A stretch of 51,739 bases of DNA from Paracoccus nototheniae (GTDB lineage: Bacteria > Pseudomonadota > Alphaproteobacteria > Rhodobacterales > Rhodobacteraceae), in assembly GCF_004335005.1 (NCBI RefSeq), contig NZ_RQRT01000026.1, positions 1-51,739 of the forward strand. Reading direction: 5' to 3'. The notes under the pieces were generated by a model. It was not told the origin of the DNA. It saw only the letters and a list, made by a program, of their open reading frames with translations, and did not search any database. Of this stretch, positions 7,394 to 15,480 are shown piece after piece (the first letter of the stretch is position 1; each line of letters begins with the position of its first letter). The translations under genes and the position numbers were made by a program.

Positions 7394-8347
7394 TCACAAG
7401 CGCGTGATCACCCGCTGCGAATAGAAATGGCGCACGTCATCGGCATGACACAGCTGTGTCGCGGGCGTCATCACGGCAGCCGAGGCGGCGGCGGCGCCCA
7501 AGGCCAGCGCCTCTTGCACGGGCCAGTCGCGGGCCATGGCCAGCACGAAGCCCGCCACGAAGCTGTCGCCCGCACCGACCGCACTGACCACCCGCACCGG
7601 GGCCGCCGCGACATGCCAGGCGCCGTCCGGTCCGGCGATCACCGATCCGTCGGCACCCCGCGCCACGATCACCGCCCGCGCCGCGCCGCCCTGCACCAGC
7701 CCTGCGGCGAATGCGGCGCTGTCGCTGCGCAGGGGCAGGGGGCGTCCGGCCAGCCCCTCGGCCTCGTGACTGTCCATGCGCAGCACGTCGACCGGGATCG
7801 ACGATCCCGCCAAAGCCCGCAGCGCATCGCCCGAGGTGTCGACCAGCAGCTTTGCGCGTCCGTCCTTCAGCCGCACCGTCAGCATCTGTTCGAACCCCGG
7901 CGCGACACCGGGCGGGTTCGATCCCGACACGACCACCCAGCCCCCGGCCAGCGCGGCCTCGGCGATGGCGGCCATGGCGGTGGCGACCTGAGTCATGTGC
8001 CATTCGGGGCCGGGCAGGACAAAGCGGTATTGCCCGCCGGTGGCGCGATCGGTGACGGCCAGCGACTGACGCGTCTCGCCCGGCGCGGTCAGGCGCAGGA
8101 TCTGCAGGCCCGAGGCCTTCAGCATCTCGGCCATCCGGGTGCCGGTAGCGCCGCCAAGCGCGACCATCGCGGTCGATCTGCCGCCGATGATCTGGATGGC
8201 GCGGCTGACATTGATGCCGCCACCGCCTGGATCGATCACCGGCTTGTCACAGCGCAGCTTGAGATCGGGCACGACGCTGTCGGCGGCGGTGGACAGATCC
8301 AGCGCCGGGTTCAGCGTGACGGTCAGGATCGGGGCCTGCCCGCTCAT
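7394..8347 (-). CDS. pfkB: PfkB-family sugar-phosphate kinase, closest to 6-phosphofructokinase II
   Basis: 317-aa ribokinase-superfamily enzyme expected to phosphorylate fructose 6-phosphate (or fructose 1-phosphate) with ATP. The N-terminal part carries the Pfk-2 pattern LTLNPALD...LRCDKPVIDPGGGGINVSRAI and QYRFVLPGPEW, closer to E. coli PfkB than to FruK as I recall the sequences. The C-terminal VGAGDSFVAGF has the catalytic aspartate and anion hole. Substrate choice between Pfk-2 and 1-phosphofructokinase or tagatose-phosphate kinase is not provable here. No PTS fructose genes are adjacent, which favours Pfk-2. It follows the metallopeptidase gene on the same strand with a 35-bp gap. Confidence 0.85.
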   Translation of the reverse strand: MSGQAPILTVTLNPALDLSTAADSVVPDLKLRCDKPVIDPGGGGINVSRAIQIIGGRSTAMVALGGATGTRMAEMLKASGLQILRLTAPGETRQSLAVTDRATGGQYRFVLPGPEWHMTQVATAMAAIAEAALAGGWVVVSGSNPPGVAPGFEQMLTVRLKDGRAKLLVDTSGDALRALAGSSIPVDVLRMDSHEAEGLAGRPLPLRSDSAAFAAGLVQGGAARAVIVARGADGSVIAGPDGAWHVAAAPVRVVSAVGAGDSFVAGFVLAMARDWPVQEALALGAAAASAAVMTPATQLCHADDVRHFYSQRVITRL

Positions 8348-8382
8348 GTGCCCGGCCCGCTCATCCGGCCAACCCGCTCATG

Positions 8383-8790
8383 TCATTCCCACCAGCGGTC
8401 GATGCTGGCGATATCCTCGTCCGACCAGCCGAAATGATGGGCCATTTCATGCGTAACGATATGCACGACCAGATCGCCAAGCGTGACATCCCCGCGTGAT
8501 GCCCATTCGTCCAGAATGGGCCGGCGGTACAGCCAGATGATATCCGGCCCGCCCGGCTGGTCGCTGACCGATTTCTCGGTCCGCGGGATCCCATCGTACA
8601 GGCCGGTCAGTTCGAACGGATCGTCGATCTGCAATTCGTCCAGCACATCCTCGGGGGCGAATTCGGCCACCTGCAGGGCGACCTGTGCGGCGGCCTCGCG
8701 GAATTCCGGCGGCAGCCCGTCCAGCGCCGTGCGGGCCATGGCCTCGATCTCGGCGGCATCGGGGGCCGTGCGCCCGTCCCAGTCACTCAT
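8383..8790 (-). CDS. Zincin-like metallopeptidase family protein
   Basis: 135-aa protein with the compact zinc-protease motif HEMAHHFGWSDED (His114, Glu115, His118, Asp124), the HExxHxxGxxD form found in the 'metallopeptidase family protein' group (formerly DUF1025). It has no signal peptide, so it is likely cytoplasmic. The upstream half contains the family segment LDELQIDDPFELTGLYDG. The start chosen is ATG at 8790, which precedes the conserved helix; longer versions would run into the gltX promoter region. Its biological substrate is unknown. It is divergent from gltX and upstream of the pfkB-like kinase. Confidence 0.87.
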   Translation of the reverse strand: MSDWDGRTAPDAAEIEAMARTALDGLPPEFREAAAQVALQVAEFAPEDVLDELQIDDPFELTGLYDGIPRTEKSVSDQPGGPDIIWLYRRPILDEWASRGDVTLGDLVVHIVTHEMAHHFGWSDEDIASIDRWWE

Positions 8791-8871
8791 TGTGTCGCGC
8801 CTTCTGCTTTGCCCCCCTGATATGGACAAAAACCGCCCGTTGTGAAAGAGCAACCCCAACAGGAGAAGCCC

Positions 8872-10194
8872 ATGACCATCACCCGTTTCGCGCCGTCGCC
8901 CACCGGCCATATCCATGTGGGCAATCTGCGGACCGCGCTGTTCAACCACCTGATCGCCCGCAAGGCTGGCGGCACCTTCATCCTGCGTCTGGACGATACC
9001 GACCAGGAACGCAGCAAGGAGGAATATGCCGACGGCATCAAGCGCGATCTGGACTGGCTGGGCCTGCATTGGGACCGGGTGGAACGCCAGTCGCTGCGGC
9101 TGGAGCGTTACCGCGCCGAGGCGGATGCCCTGCGCGCCTCGGGCCGTCTTTACGAGGTGTTCGAAACCCCGACCGAGCTGGATCTGAAGCGCAAGAAGCA
9201 GCTGAATATGGGCCGCCCGCCGGTCTATGACCGCACCGGGCTGGGCCTGTCGGACGCCGACAAGGACAAGCTGCGGGCCGAGGGGCGCGAGGGCTACTGG
9301 CGGTTCCAGCTGGATCAGAGCCGGATCGAATGGACCGACGGAATCTTGGGCGATATTTCCATCGACGCGGCCTCGGTCAGTGATCCGGTGCTGATCCGGG
9401 CGGATGGACAGGTGCTGTATACCTTTGCCAGTTCGGTCGATGACACGGATATGGGTGTCACGGATATCGTGCGCGGGTCGGATCATGTGACCAATACCGC
9501 GACCCAGATCCAGATCATTCAGGCGATCGGCGGCACGCCGCCCTCCTTCGCCCATCACAGCCTGCTGACCGGTTCCAAGGGCGAAGAGCTGTCCAAGCGC
9601 ATCGGCGCGCTGGCACTGAAGGATCTGCGCGAGGCGGGTGTCGCCCCAGAGGCGCTGATCGGACTGATGGCGCGGTTGGGATCGGGCGTGCCGGTGGGGC
9701 TGGCCTCTCTGGACGAGCTGGCCAAGGCCTTTGATCTGTCGCAGTTCGGTGCCTCTCCGACCAAGTTCGACGCCGAGGATCTATGGCCGCTGACGCGGGA
9801 ACGCAACCAGTCGCTGCCCTTTGCCGCCGTGGCCGACCGGATTGCCGCCCTTGGCGTTCCCGCCGATCAGGCCGAGCGGTTCTGGCGCGTGGCATCCCAG
9901 AACATCACCCGGCTGGAGGATCTGGATGGCTGGTGGCAGATCTTCAGCCAAGGCGCCGAGCCGCAGATCGACCCCGAGGATGCCGGGTTCATCGCCGAGG
10001 CGATGACCCTGCTGCCGCCGCCGCCCTATACTGACGCGACCTGGGGTGAATGGACGACGGCGGTGAAGGCCGCCACCGGGCGCAAGGGCAAGGGGCTGTT
10101 CATGCCGCTGCGCAAGGCGGTGACCGGTCAGGCGCATGGGCCCGAGATGTCGGATGTGATGCCGCTTTTGCAGGTGGTGAAGGCGCGGGACTGA
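8872..10194 (+). CDS. gltX: Glutamate--tRNA ligase (second-type GluRS)
   Basis: Class I aminoacyl-tRNA synthetase charging tRNA-Glu, and in alphaproteobacteria one of the two GluRS copies may also mischarge tRNA-Gln for the GatCAB route. The HIGH-type motif is FAPSPTGHIHVGNLRTALFN at the start; the KMSKS-type motif is atypical, read as GEELSKR near residue 240. The 440-aa length fits the shorter GluRS2 of Rhodobacter-type genomes. The ATG at 8872 is chosen because AGGAG lies 8 bp upstream; a GTG at 8842 would add 10 non-conserved residues. A repeat element and tRNA-Met follow. Confidence 0.95.
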   Translation: MTITRFAPSPTGHIHVGNLRTALFNHLIARKAGGTFILRLDDTDQERSKEEYADGIKRDLDWLGLHWDRVERQSLRLERYRAEADALRASGRLYEVFETPTELDLKRKKQLNMGRPPVYDRTGLGLSDADKDKLRAEGREGYWRFQLDQSRIEWTDGILGDISIDAASVSDPVLIRADGQVLYTFASSVDDTDMGVTDIVRGSDHVTNTATQIQIIQAIGGTPPSFAHHSLLTGSKGEELSKRIGALALKDLREAGVAPEALIGLMARLGSGVPVGLASLDELAKAFDLSQFGASPTKFDAEDLWPLTRERNQSLPFAAVADRIAALGVPADQAERFWRVASQNITRLEDLDGWWQIFSQGAEPQIDPEDAGFIAEAMTLLPPPPYTDATWGEWTTAVKAATGRKGKGLFMPLRKAVTGQAHGPEMSDVMPLLQVVKARD

Positions 10195-10225
10195 CCTTTT
10201 GACACGGTGCCGGTGGCGGCGGTGA

Positions 10226-10285
10226 CGGGGCGCTGCCCCGCCACGCGTCCCGCGCGCCTCCCCGGGATATTTGGGCCAAGATGAA
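10226..10285 (+). repeat. Dispersed 3'-end element, copy A
   Basis: Starts 31 bp after the gltX stop: a 6-bp GC hairpin (10226-10240), a GC-rich spacer with CCCCGGG, then the 19-nt core ATATTTGGGCCAAGATGAA at 10267-10285. The same core recurs at 16535-16553 and, on the minus strand, at 47305-47323, each time downstream of a gene and in that gene's orientation. Confidence 0.8.
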
Positions 10286-10331
10286 GCTGGCAGATCTTGT
10301 GGACGGGGCGGAGATTTCTGGGCAAAACCGC

Positions 10332-10359
10332 TTGACGCCCCCGCGCCTGTCGCATAAAT
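10332..10359 (+). promoter_or_regulatory. tRNA-Met promoter
   Basis: TTGACG (10332-10337), 16-bp spacer, ATAAAT (10354-10359), ending 13 bp before the mature tRNA. The same -35 and spacing precede the other two tRNA genes of the window. Confidence 0.6.
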
Positions 10360-10372
10360 CGCGCCTAGTCGT

Positions 10373-10449
10373 GGCGGAGTAGCTCAGTTGGTTAGAGCAG
10401 CGGAATCATAATCCGCGTGTCGGGGGTTCGAGTCCCTCTTCCGCTACCA
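10373..10449 (+). tRNA. tRNA-Met (CAT), probably elongator
   Basis: 77-nt cloverleaf: acceptor arms 10373-10379 and 10439-10445 (with a G1-U72 pair), D-arm with TTGGTT, anticodon stem GCGGA/TCCGC with loop ATCATAA (anticodon CAT at 10407-10409), T-loop TTCGAGT, encoded CCA at the end. The fully formed acceptor helix and absence of the GGG/CCC anticodon-stem pairs argue for elongator over initiator; tRNA-Ile with a modified CAT anticodon is a smaller possibility. Confidence 0.88.
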
Positions 10450-10475
10450 TTTTCTCCCTTATTTAGATGGGCCGT

Positions 10476-10494
10476 CGGCAGCTTGAAGCTGCCG
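10476..10494. terminator. Palindrome after tRNA-Met
   Basis: 9-bp inverted repeat (CGGCAGCTT and AAGCTGCCG around one G) in the convergent gap between tRNA-Met and the DUF3578-like gene. A T/C-rich run directly follows the tRNA at 10450-10467. It could end either transcript; the loop is too tight for a classical terminator. Confidence 0.3.
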
Positions 10495-10553
10495 TGCCGG
10501 ATCTGGAATGGCATGTCCGGCTCTGCGCCTCCATGGGCTGCGGCAGGGATGTG

Positions 10554-11189
10554 TCAGCCGCCGGTCAGGTGGCGATAAAGGTCCAGCATGGCCGACAGAT
10601 CGGGTTCCAGCCGGGTCAGATCGGGGGCATCGGCGGCCCAGCTGCGCGACAGGGCGCATCCGGCCTCGTATCCCAGAGGCAGCCTGGCGGTCGAGCTGAG
10701 GGACAGGGGGGCTGTCGAGAAGCCGTGATTGTGGCCCACCAGAGCCGCCCTTGTCGTGGCGGCAAGGCGGCGCAGGTGGCGATGGCCTTCTGTCGTGCCA
10801 TCGCGGGTCAGGATGTCGGCGGCGCCGTGTTGCAGCGACAGGATGATCCGTTCGTCCCGGGCGTTGATGAACAGCGCGACATAGACGCCGTGGCGCATGC
10901 TGCGGGTCACATGGGGGGCAAAGCAGGCCAGCCATGGCACGCTGGCCCAGCCCGGCGCGCCGGTGCTGGCGCGGACCAGCAGCCGTTCCGAACGCGGGGC
11001 GATCAGGGCGCGGGCCATGGCGGCGACGTCGCGGCGAAAGAAGGTGGCGAATGCGCTGCCGGTCACCGGTTTCCGACGTTCGAGGACGTAGCATCGCGCC
11101 GTCAGGGACAGCGCGGCGGCAAGCGGGGGCAAGGTGGCGGCGGGCTGCGACCTGGGGGACGGGGCCGTGTCTAGCGGGGGTAGAGTCAT
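10554..11189 (-). CDS. Free-standing McrB N-terminal-like (DUF3578) protein
   Basis: 211-aa protein resembling the N-terminal domain (MrcB_N/DUF3578) of McrB-type GTP-dependent restriction subunits: RASTGAPGWASVPWLACFAP (73-92), then GVYVALFINARDERIILSLQ (101-120) and the C-terminal GYEAGCALSRSW with a final helix. In McrB that domain recognises modified DNA and precedes an AAA+ GTPase; no GTPase, McrC nuclease or other partner gene is next to this copy. It may be a lone DNA-binding protein or a remnant of a defence system. The ATG at 11189 is used because further upstream the frame is low-complexity; its ribosome site is weak. It sits convergent to tRNA-Met and downstream of pyrG on the same strand after a 226-bp gap. 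Assignment is by pattern recognition and needs a profile search. Confidence 0.65.
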   Translation of the reverse strand: MTLPPLDTAPSPRSQPAATLPPLAAALSLTARCYVLERRKPVTGSAFATFFRRDVAAMARALIAPRSERLLVRASTGAPGWASVPWLACFAPHVTRSMRHGVYVALFINARDERIILSLQHGAADILTRDGTTEGHRHLRRLAATTRAALVGHNHGFSTAPLSLSSTARLPLGYEAGCALSRSWAADAPDLTRLEPDLSAMLDLYRHLTGG

Positions 11190-11415
11190 GACGACTGGCG
11201 CCGCGGTGGTGGCGCACGTGACGGGGTGAGCGTTCGTGGCGCCGTGATCTGTCCGGCGGGATGCCGCAAGAGCCTGTCGGGGCAGCGATTTGGCGGAGGG
11301 CACTGACGTGCTGCCCCCCTGCACGGGCGCTGTCTGGCTGGGCGATGGGGGGCCGGGCGCGGATGCCCCGGACCCGGCCACCCGCGCCCCTCAAGGGGCT
11401 GGGACGGGCGGCGGC

Positions 11416-13059
11416 TCAGACCAGCCGCCCTTCCTCCATCGCGGCGCGCACGAAGCCTGCGAACAGGGGTGCGGGGGCGAAGGGTTTGGATTTCAGCTCG
11501 GGGTGGGACTGCACGCCGATGAACCACGGATGGTCGGCATATTCGACCACCTCGGGCAGCTTGCCATCGGGCGACATGCCCGAAAAGCGCAGACCCGCAG
11601 CCTCCAGCTGTTCGCGATAGGTGGCGTCGACCTCGTAGCGGTGCCGGTGGCGGTCCTCGATCTCGGTCGCGCCGCCATAGACGTCCGAGATGCGCGAGCC
11701 TTTGGCCAGCACGGCGGTATAGGCGCCAAGCCGCATCGTGCCGCCCTTGTCGTCGCCGACCTTGCGCTGCACGGTATAGTTGCCCTGCACCCATTCCTTG
11801 AGGTGATAGACGACCGGGGTAAAGCGGGTCTTGCCCGCCTCGTGGTCGAATTCCTCGGATCCGGCATCGGGCATCCGCGCCAGATTGCGCGCGGCCTCGA
11901 TCACGGCCATCTGCATGCCCAGACAGATGCCCAGATAGGGCACCTTTTTCTCGCGCGCATAGCGGGCGGCGGTGACCATGCCCTCGGTTCCGCGTTCGCC
12001 GAAGCCGCCGGGCACGATGATGCCGTGATAGCCGTCCAGCAGATGTGCGCCCTCGCCCTCAAGTTTTTCGCTGTCGACCCAATCGGCCTTGACGCGGACC
12101 TTGTTGGCCATGCCGCCATGGGTCAGTGCCTCGGAGATGGATTTATACGCATCCTCAAGCTGGGTGTATTTACCGACGATGGCGATGTTGACCTGACCTT
12201 CGGCGTTGTACAGGCGGTCCATCACGTCTTCCCACCGCGACAGGTCGGGACGCGGCGCCGGGCTGATCGAGAACGCGTCCAGCACGGCGCGGTCAAGGCC
12301 CGCGCGGTGATAGGCCATCGGCGCCTCGTAGATCGTCTTCAGATCATAGGCCGGGATCACGCTGTCGGGACGCACGTTGCAGAACAGCGCGATCTTGGCG
12401 CGTTCCTTTTCCGGGATCGGATGTTCGGACCGGCAGACCAGCACGTCGGGCGCAAGGCCGATGGATTGCAGCTCCTTGACGCTGTGCTGGGTGGGTTTGG
12501 TCTTCAATTCGCCCGAGGCCGCCAGATAGGGCAGCAGGGTCAGGTGCATCAGGATGCATTCGCCGCGCGGGCGTTCGTGGATGAACTGGCGGATCGCCTC
12601 GAAGAAGGGCAGCCCCTCGATATCGCCGACCGTGCCGCCGATCTCGCACAGCATGAAATCGACCTCGGTATCGCCGATCGCCAGGAAATCCTTGATCTCG
12701 TTGGTGACGTGGGGGATGACCTGAATGGTCTTGCCCAGATATTCGCCGCGGCGTTCCTTTTCCAGCACGTTGGAATAGACCCGTCCGCTGCTGATGCTGT
12801 CGGTGCGCCGTGCGGCCACGCCGGTGAACCGTTCGTAATGGCCCAGATCCAGATCGGTTTCCGCGCCGTCATCGGTGACGAAGACCTCGCCATGTTCGAA
12901 CGGGCTCATCGTGCCGGGATCGACGTTCAGATAGGGGTCCAGCTTGCGCAGCCGCACCGTGAACCCCCGTGCCTGCAACAGCGCGCCCAACGCCGCCGAG
13001 GCCAGCCCCTTGCCAAGAGACGAGACCACGCCGCCGGTGATGAAGATGTATCGCGCCAT
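11416..13059 (-). CDS. pyrG: CTP synthase
   Basis: Converts UTP, ATP and glutamine to CTP, the last step of de novo pyrimidine nucleotide synthesis. The 547-aa protein shows the synthase domain opening [18 protein letters not shown] with its P-loop, followed by [18 protein letters not shown] and [19 protein letters not shown], and a C-terminal class I glutamine amidotransferase domain with the nucleophile in [10 protein letters not shown] and the His-Glu pair near GVQSHPE. The ATG at 13059 is the family start; the longer in-frame extension is not conserved. It lies 186 bp downstream of secG on the same strand, an order often seen in alphaproteobacteria. The 226 bp beyond its stop hold only short GC hairpins. 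Confidence 0.97.
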   Translation of the reverse strand: MARYIFITGGVVSSLGKGLASAALGALLQARGFTVRLRKLDPYLNVDPGTMSPFEHGEVFVTDDGAETDLDLGHYERFTGVAARRTDSISSGRVYSNVLEKERRGEYLGKTIQVIPHVTNEIKDFLAIGDTEVDFMLCEIGGTVGDIEGLPFFEAIRQFIHERPRGECILMHLTLLPYLAASGELKTKPTQHSVKELQSIGLAPDVLVCRSEHPIPEKERAKIALFCNVRPDSVIPAYDLKTIYEAPMAYHRAGLDRAVLDAFSISPAPRPDLSRWEDVMDRLYNAEGQVNIAIVGKYTQLEDAYKSISEALTHGGMANKVRVKADWVDSEKLEGEGAHLLDGYHGIIVPGGFGERGTEGMVTAARYAREKKVPYLGICLGMQMAVIEAARNLARMPDAGSEEFDHEAGKTRFTPVVYHLKEWVQGNYTVQRKVGDDKGGTMRLGAYTAVLAKGSRISDVYGGATEIEDRHRHRYEVDATYREQLEAAGLRFSGMSPDGKLPEVVEYADHPWFIGVQSHPELKSKPFAPAPLFAGFVRAAMEEGRLV

Positions 13060-13245
13060 GAAGGCCCCCGTGATGTGCAGGCCGTGGATGCCACGTCCTG
13101 AAAATGCAAAATCTGGCGGATTGCGGGTCGCGAAAACGACCAGCATCACGGGAGTAGCAGAATAACCGATTCGCCCCGTGGTCGCAACCGACCGCAAGTT
13201 GATGTGGGGCAATCGCGTGACCGCCCCAAATTGTTGTGGGCGCCC

Positions 13246-13899
13246 TTAGTTGGTGGCGGGCGCGGTGGTCGTGGCCGGAACGTCGGACTGGGGCGCGGCC
13301 TCGGCCTCGGGCGCGGCGGGTGCCGCAGCGTCCGGGGCAGGCGCGTGGGCGTCGGCTTCGGGGGCGGGGGGCGCTAGGGCCTCGGGGGCTTCGGTCGCCG
13401 GAGCCGTGGTCGCAGGAACGTCGGCCGCCGGAACGTCAGACTCGGGCGCAGCCGCTGCGGGCGGGGGCACCGGGTCGGCGGTCGCCGGTGTCTCGGCGTC
13501 ACTGCCTGCCGCCGCATCGGCGCCGTCATCGGGGCTGGGCGGGACCAGCGGATTGCCCGCGCTGGTCGGCGGGGGCGTATAGGCGGGCAGGCCCGGCAGG
13601 CTGCCTGCGGGCTGCTGCGGGCTGGATGTGCCGCCGAACTGGTCCATGATCGAGCTGTTATTGGCCTGCCGTGCCGCCAGAATCGTCAGCGTGATCGAGG
13701 TCGCAAAGATGGCCACGCCCAGCATCCAGGTCAGCCGGGTCAGCAGGTTGGCCGCAGCCCGGCCCGACATGACGCCGCCCCCTGCGCCGCCACCGCCACC
13801 GCCCATGCCCAGCCCGCCCCCTTCGGAACGCTGCAGCAGGACGACCCCGGCCAGCACAAGGGCCAGGATCAGATGGACGGTCAGAATGACGTTTTCCAC
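13246..13899 (-). CDS. secG: Preprotein translocase subunit SecG with long Ala/Pro tail
   Basis: Auxiliary subunit of the SecYEG channel. Residues 1-25 form the first membrane helix ([20 protein letters not shown]), a glycine-rich loop ([14 protein letters not shown]) follows, and a second helix spans about 55-75, the standard SecG fold. Beyond residue 90 the chain is an extended, acidic Ala/Pro/Glu-rich region containing near-repeats such as SDVPA and ATTAPAT; typical SecG proteins end near 75-130 aa, this one reaches 217. The start codon is GTG at 13899, with GAAAGG 9 bp before it. Divergent from cobQ with a 72-bp gap, followed by pyrG. Confidence 0.92.
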   Translation of the reverse strand: MENVILTVHLILALVLAGVVLLQRSEGGGLGMGGGGGGAGGGVMSGRAAANLLTRLTWMLGVAIFATSITLTILAARQANNSSIMDQFGGTSSPQQPAGSLPGLPAYTPPPTSAGNPLVPPSPDDGADAAAGSDAETPATADPVPPPAAAAPESDVPAADVPATTAPATEAPEALAPPAPEADAHAPAPDAAAPAAPEAEAAPQSDVPATTTAPATN

Positions 13900-13971
13900 G
13901 GCTTTCGGCCTTTCATTTGCGGACGCGCCTATCTAGTCACCGCAGCAGGTGATGGCAAGCGAGATGGTCCC

Positions 13972-15405
13972 ATGACGGCGGTGATGATTCAGGGCACCGG
14001 CTCGAATGTCGGAAAGTCGCTGCTGGTGGCGGGTCTGTGTCGGGCGGCGCTGCGTCGCGGCCTGTCGGTGGCACCCTTCAAGCCGCAGAACATGTCGAAC
14101 AATGCCGCCGTGACGCTGGACGGCGGAGAGATCGGTCGCGCGCAGGCCCTGCAGGCCCGCGCCTGCGGGCTGGAGCCTGTGACCGACATGAACCCCGTGC
14201 TGCTGAAACCCGAGACCGAGACCGGATCGCAGGTCATTCTGCAGGGCCGCGCCATCGGTCGCGCGCAGGCCCGCGATTATCAGGCGCTGAAGCCGCGCCT
14301 GCTGGCGGGTGTGCTGGACAGTTTCGCGCGGCTGTCGGCGGCCCATGATCTGATCATCGTCGAAGGCGCCGGCAGCCCGGCCGAGGTCAACCTGCGCCCC
14401 CGCGACATCGCCAATATGGGCTTTGCGCGCGCGGCGGGCGTGCCCGTGGTGCTGGCGGGCGATATCGACCGGGGCGGGGTAATCGCGCAGATCGTCGGCA
14501 CGCAGGCGGTGATCGATCCCGCCGATGCGGCGATGATCCGCGGCTTTCTGATCAACAAGTTCCGGGGCGATCCGCGCCTGTTCGATGACGGCTATCGGAT
14601 GATCATGGACCGCACCGGCTGGCCCGGTTTCGGCGTGGTGCCGTGGTTCGCGGGCGCCCATCGACTGCCTGCCGAGGATGCGGTCGATCTGCGCCACAGC
14701 GGGGCTGCGGGGGGGCTGCATGTCGTCTGCCTGACCCTGTCGCGCATCGCCAATTTCGACGATCTGGACCCTCTGGCGGCGGAACCGTGGGTCCGCCTGA
14801 CCATGCTGGCGCCGGGACAGGCGATCCCGGGCGATGCGGCGCTGGTGATCGTGCCGGGCTCGAAATCCACGCTTGGCGATCTGGCCTATCTGCGCGCGCA
14901 GGGCTGGGACATCGATCTGCTGGCCCATCACCGGCGCGGCGGGCATGTGCTGGGCATCTGCGGCGGCTATCAGATGCTGGGGCGGGTGATCGACGATCCT
15001 GCGGGCGCCGACGGGGTGGCGGGGCAGGTGGCCGGGCTGGGCCTGCTGGACGTGACAACGGTCATGTCCGCGACCAAGCGGCTGCAGCGGGTGACGGGCC
15101 GGGCCCTTGGCCAGCCGGTCGCGGGATACGAGATCCATATGGGCCGCACGACCGGCCCCGATTGCGCGCGGCCCTTTGCGCAGGTGCCGGATCACGATGG
15201 GGCGATCAGCGCCGATGGCCGGGTCATCGGCAGCTATCTGCACGGGCTGTTTTCCGATGACGGCTTTCGCGCCGCGTTTCTGGCGCGTTTGGGCGCCCCC
15301 TCGCGCCCCGGTTTCGAGGCCGGGGTCGAGGCCGCGCTGGAGGATCTGGCCGACCATCTGGAGGCGCATCTGGACGTCGCCGCCCTTCTGGCCGTGGCGG
15401 GCTGA
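13972..15405 (+). CDS. cobQ: Cobyric acid synthase
   Basis: Amidates four carboxylates of adenosyl-cobyrinic acid a,c-diamide using glutamine and ATP in cobalamin synthesis. The 477-aa protein has the N-terminal P-loop-like [18 protein letters not shown], the family motif [11 protein letters not shown], and a C-terminal amidotransferase domain with [13 protein letters not shown] (nucleophilic Cys) and the late histidine in GSYLHGLF. The start is ATG at 13972; a longer frame begins inside the divergent secG region and is not conserved. No cobalamin riboswitch fits in the 72-bp upstream gap, and no other cob genes are in the window. Confidence 0.95.
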   Translation: MTAVMIQGTGSNVGKSLLVAGLCRAALRRGLSVAPFKPQNMSNNAAVTLDGGEIGRAQALQARACGLEPVTDMNPVLLKPETETGSQVILQGRAIGRAQARDYQALKPRLLAGVLDSFARLSAAHDLIIVEGAGSPAEVNLRPRDIANMGFARAAGVPVVLAGDIDRGGVIAQIVGTQAVIDPADAAMIRGFLINKFRGDPRLFDDGYRMIMDRTGWPGFGVVPWFAGAHRLPAEDAVDLRHSGAAGGLHVVCLTLSRIANFDDLDPLAAEPWVRLTMLAPGQAIPGDAALVIVPGSKSTLGDLAYLRAQGWDIDLLAHHRRGGHVLGICGGYQMLGRVIDDPAGADGVAGQVAGLGLLDVTTVMSATKRLQRVTGRALGQPVAGYEIHMGRTTGPDCARPFAQVPDHDGAISADGRVIGSYLHGLFSDDGFRAAFLARLGAPSRPGFEAGVEAALEDLADHLEAHLDVAALLAVAG

Positions 15406-15480
15406 GGGCGTGGTCGTTCTGTCCGCGATGTGACCCCGGTGGTGCTGGACGCGGCGGGGGCTTCGCGCTACCTGAAGGGT

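Noticed and set aside
10373..10449. tRNA-Met as an integration site with a genomic island
   Set aside because: No integrase, no repeated tRNA 3' end and no other accessory genes besides the DUF3578-like gene are seen nearby.
11290..13101. 603-codon plus-strand frame across pyrG
   Set aside because: The minus strand encodes complete CTP synthase; the plus frame is a shadow.
13900..13971. Cobalamin riboswitch for cobQ
   Set aside because: The divergent gap is only 72 bp and no B12-box-like sequence is visible.
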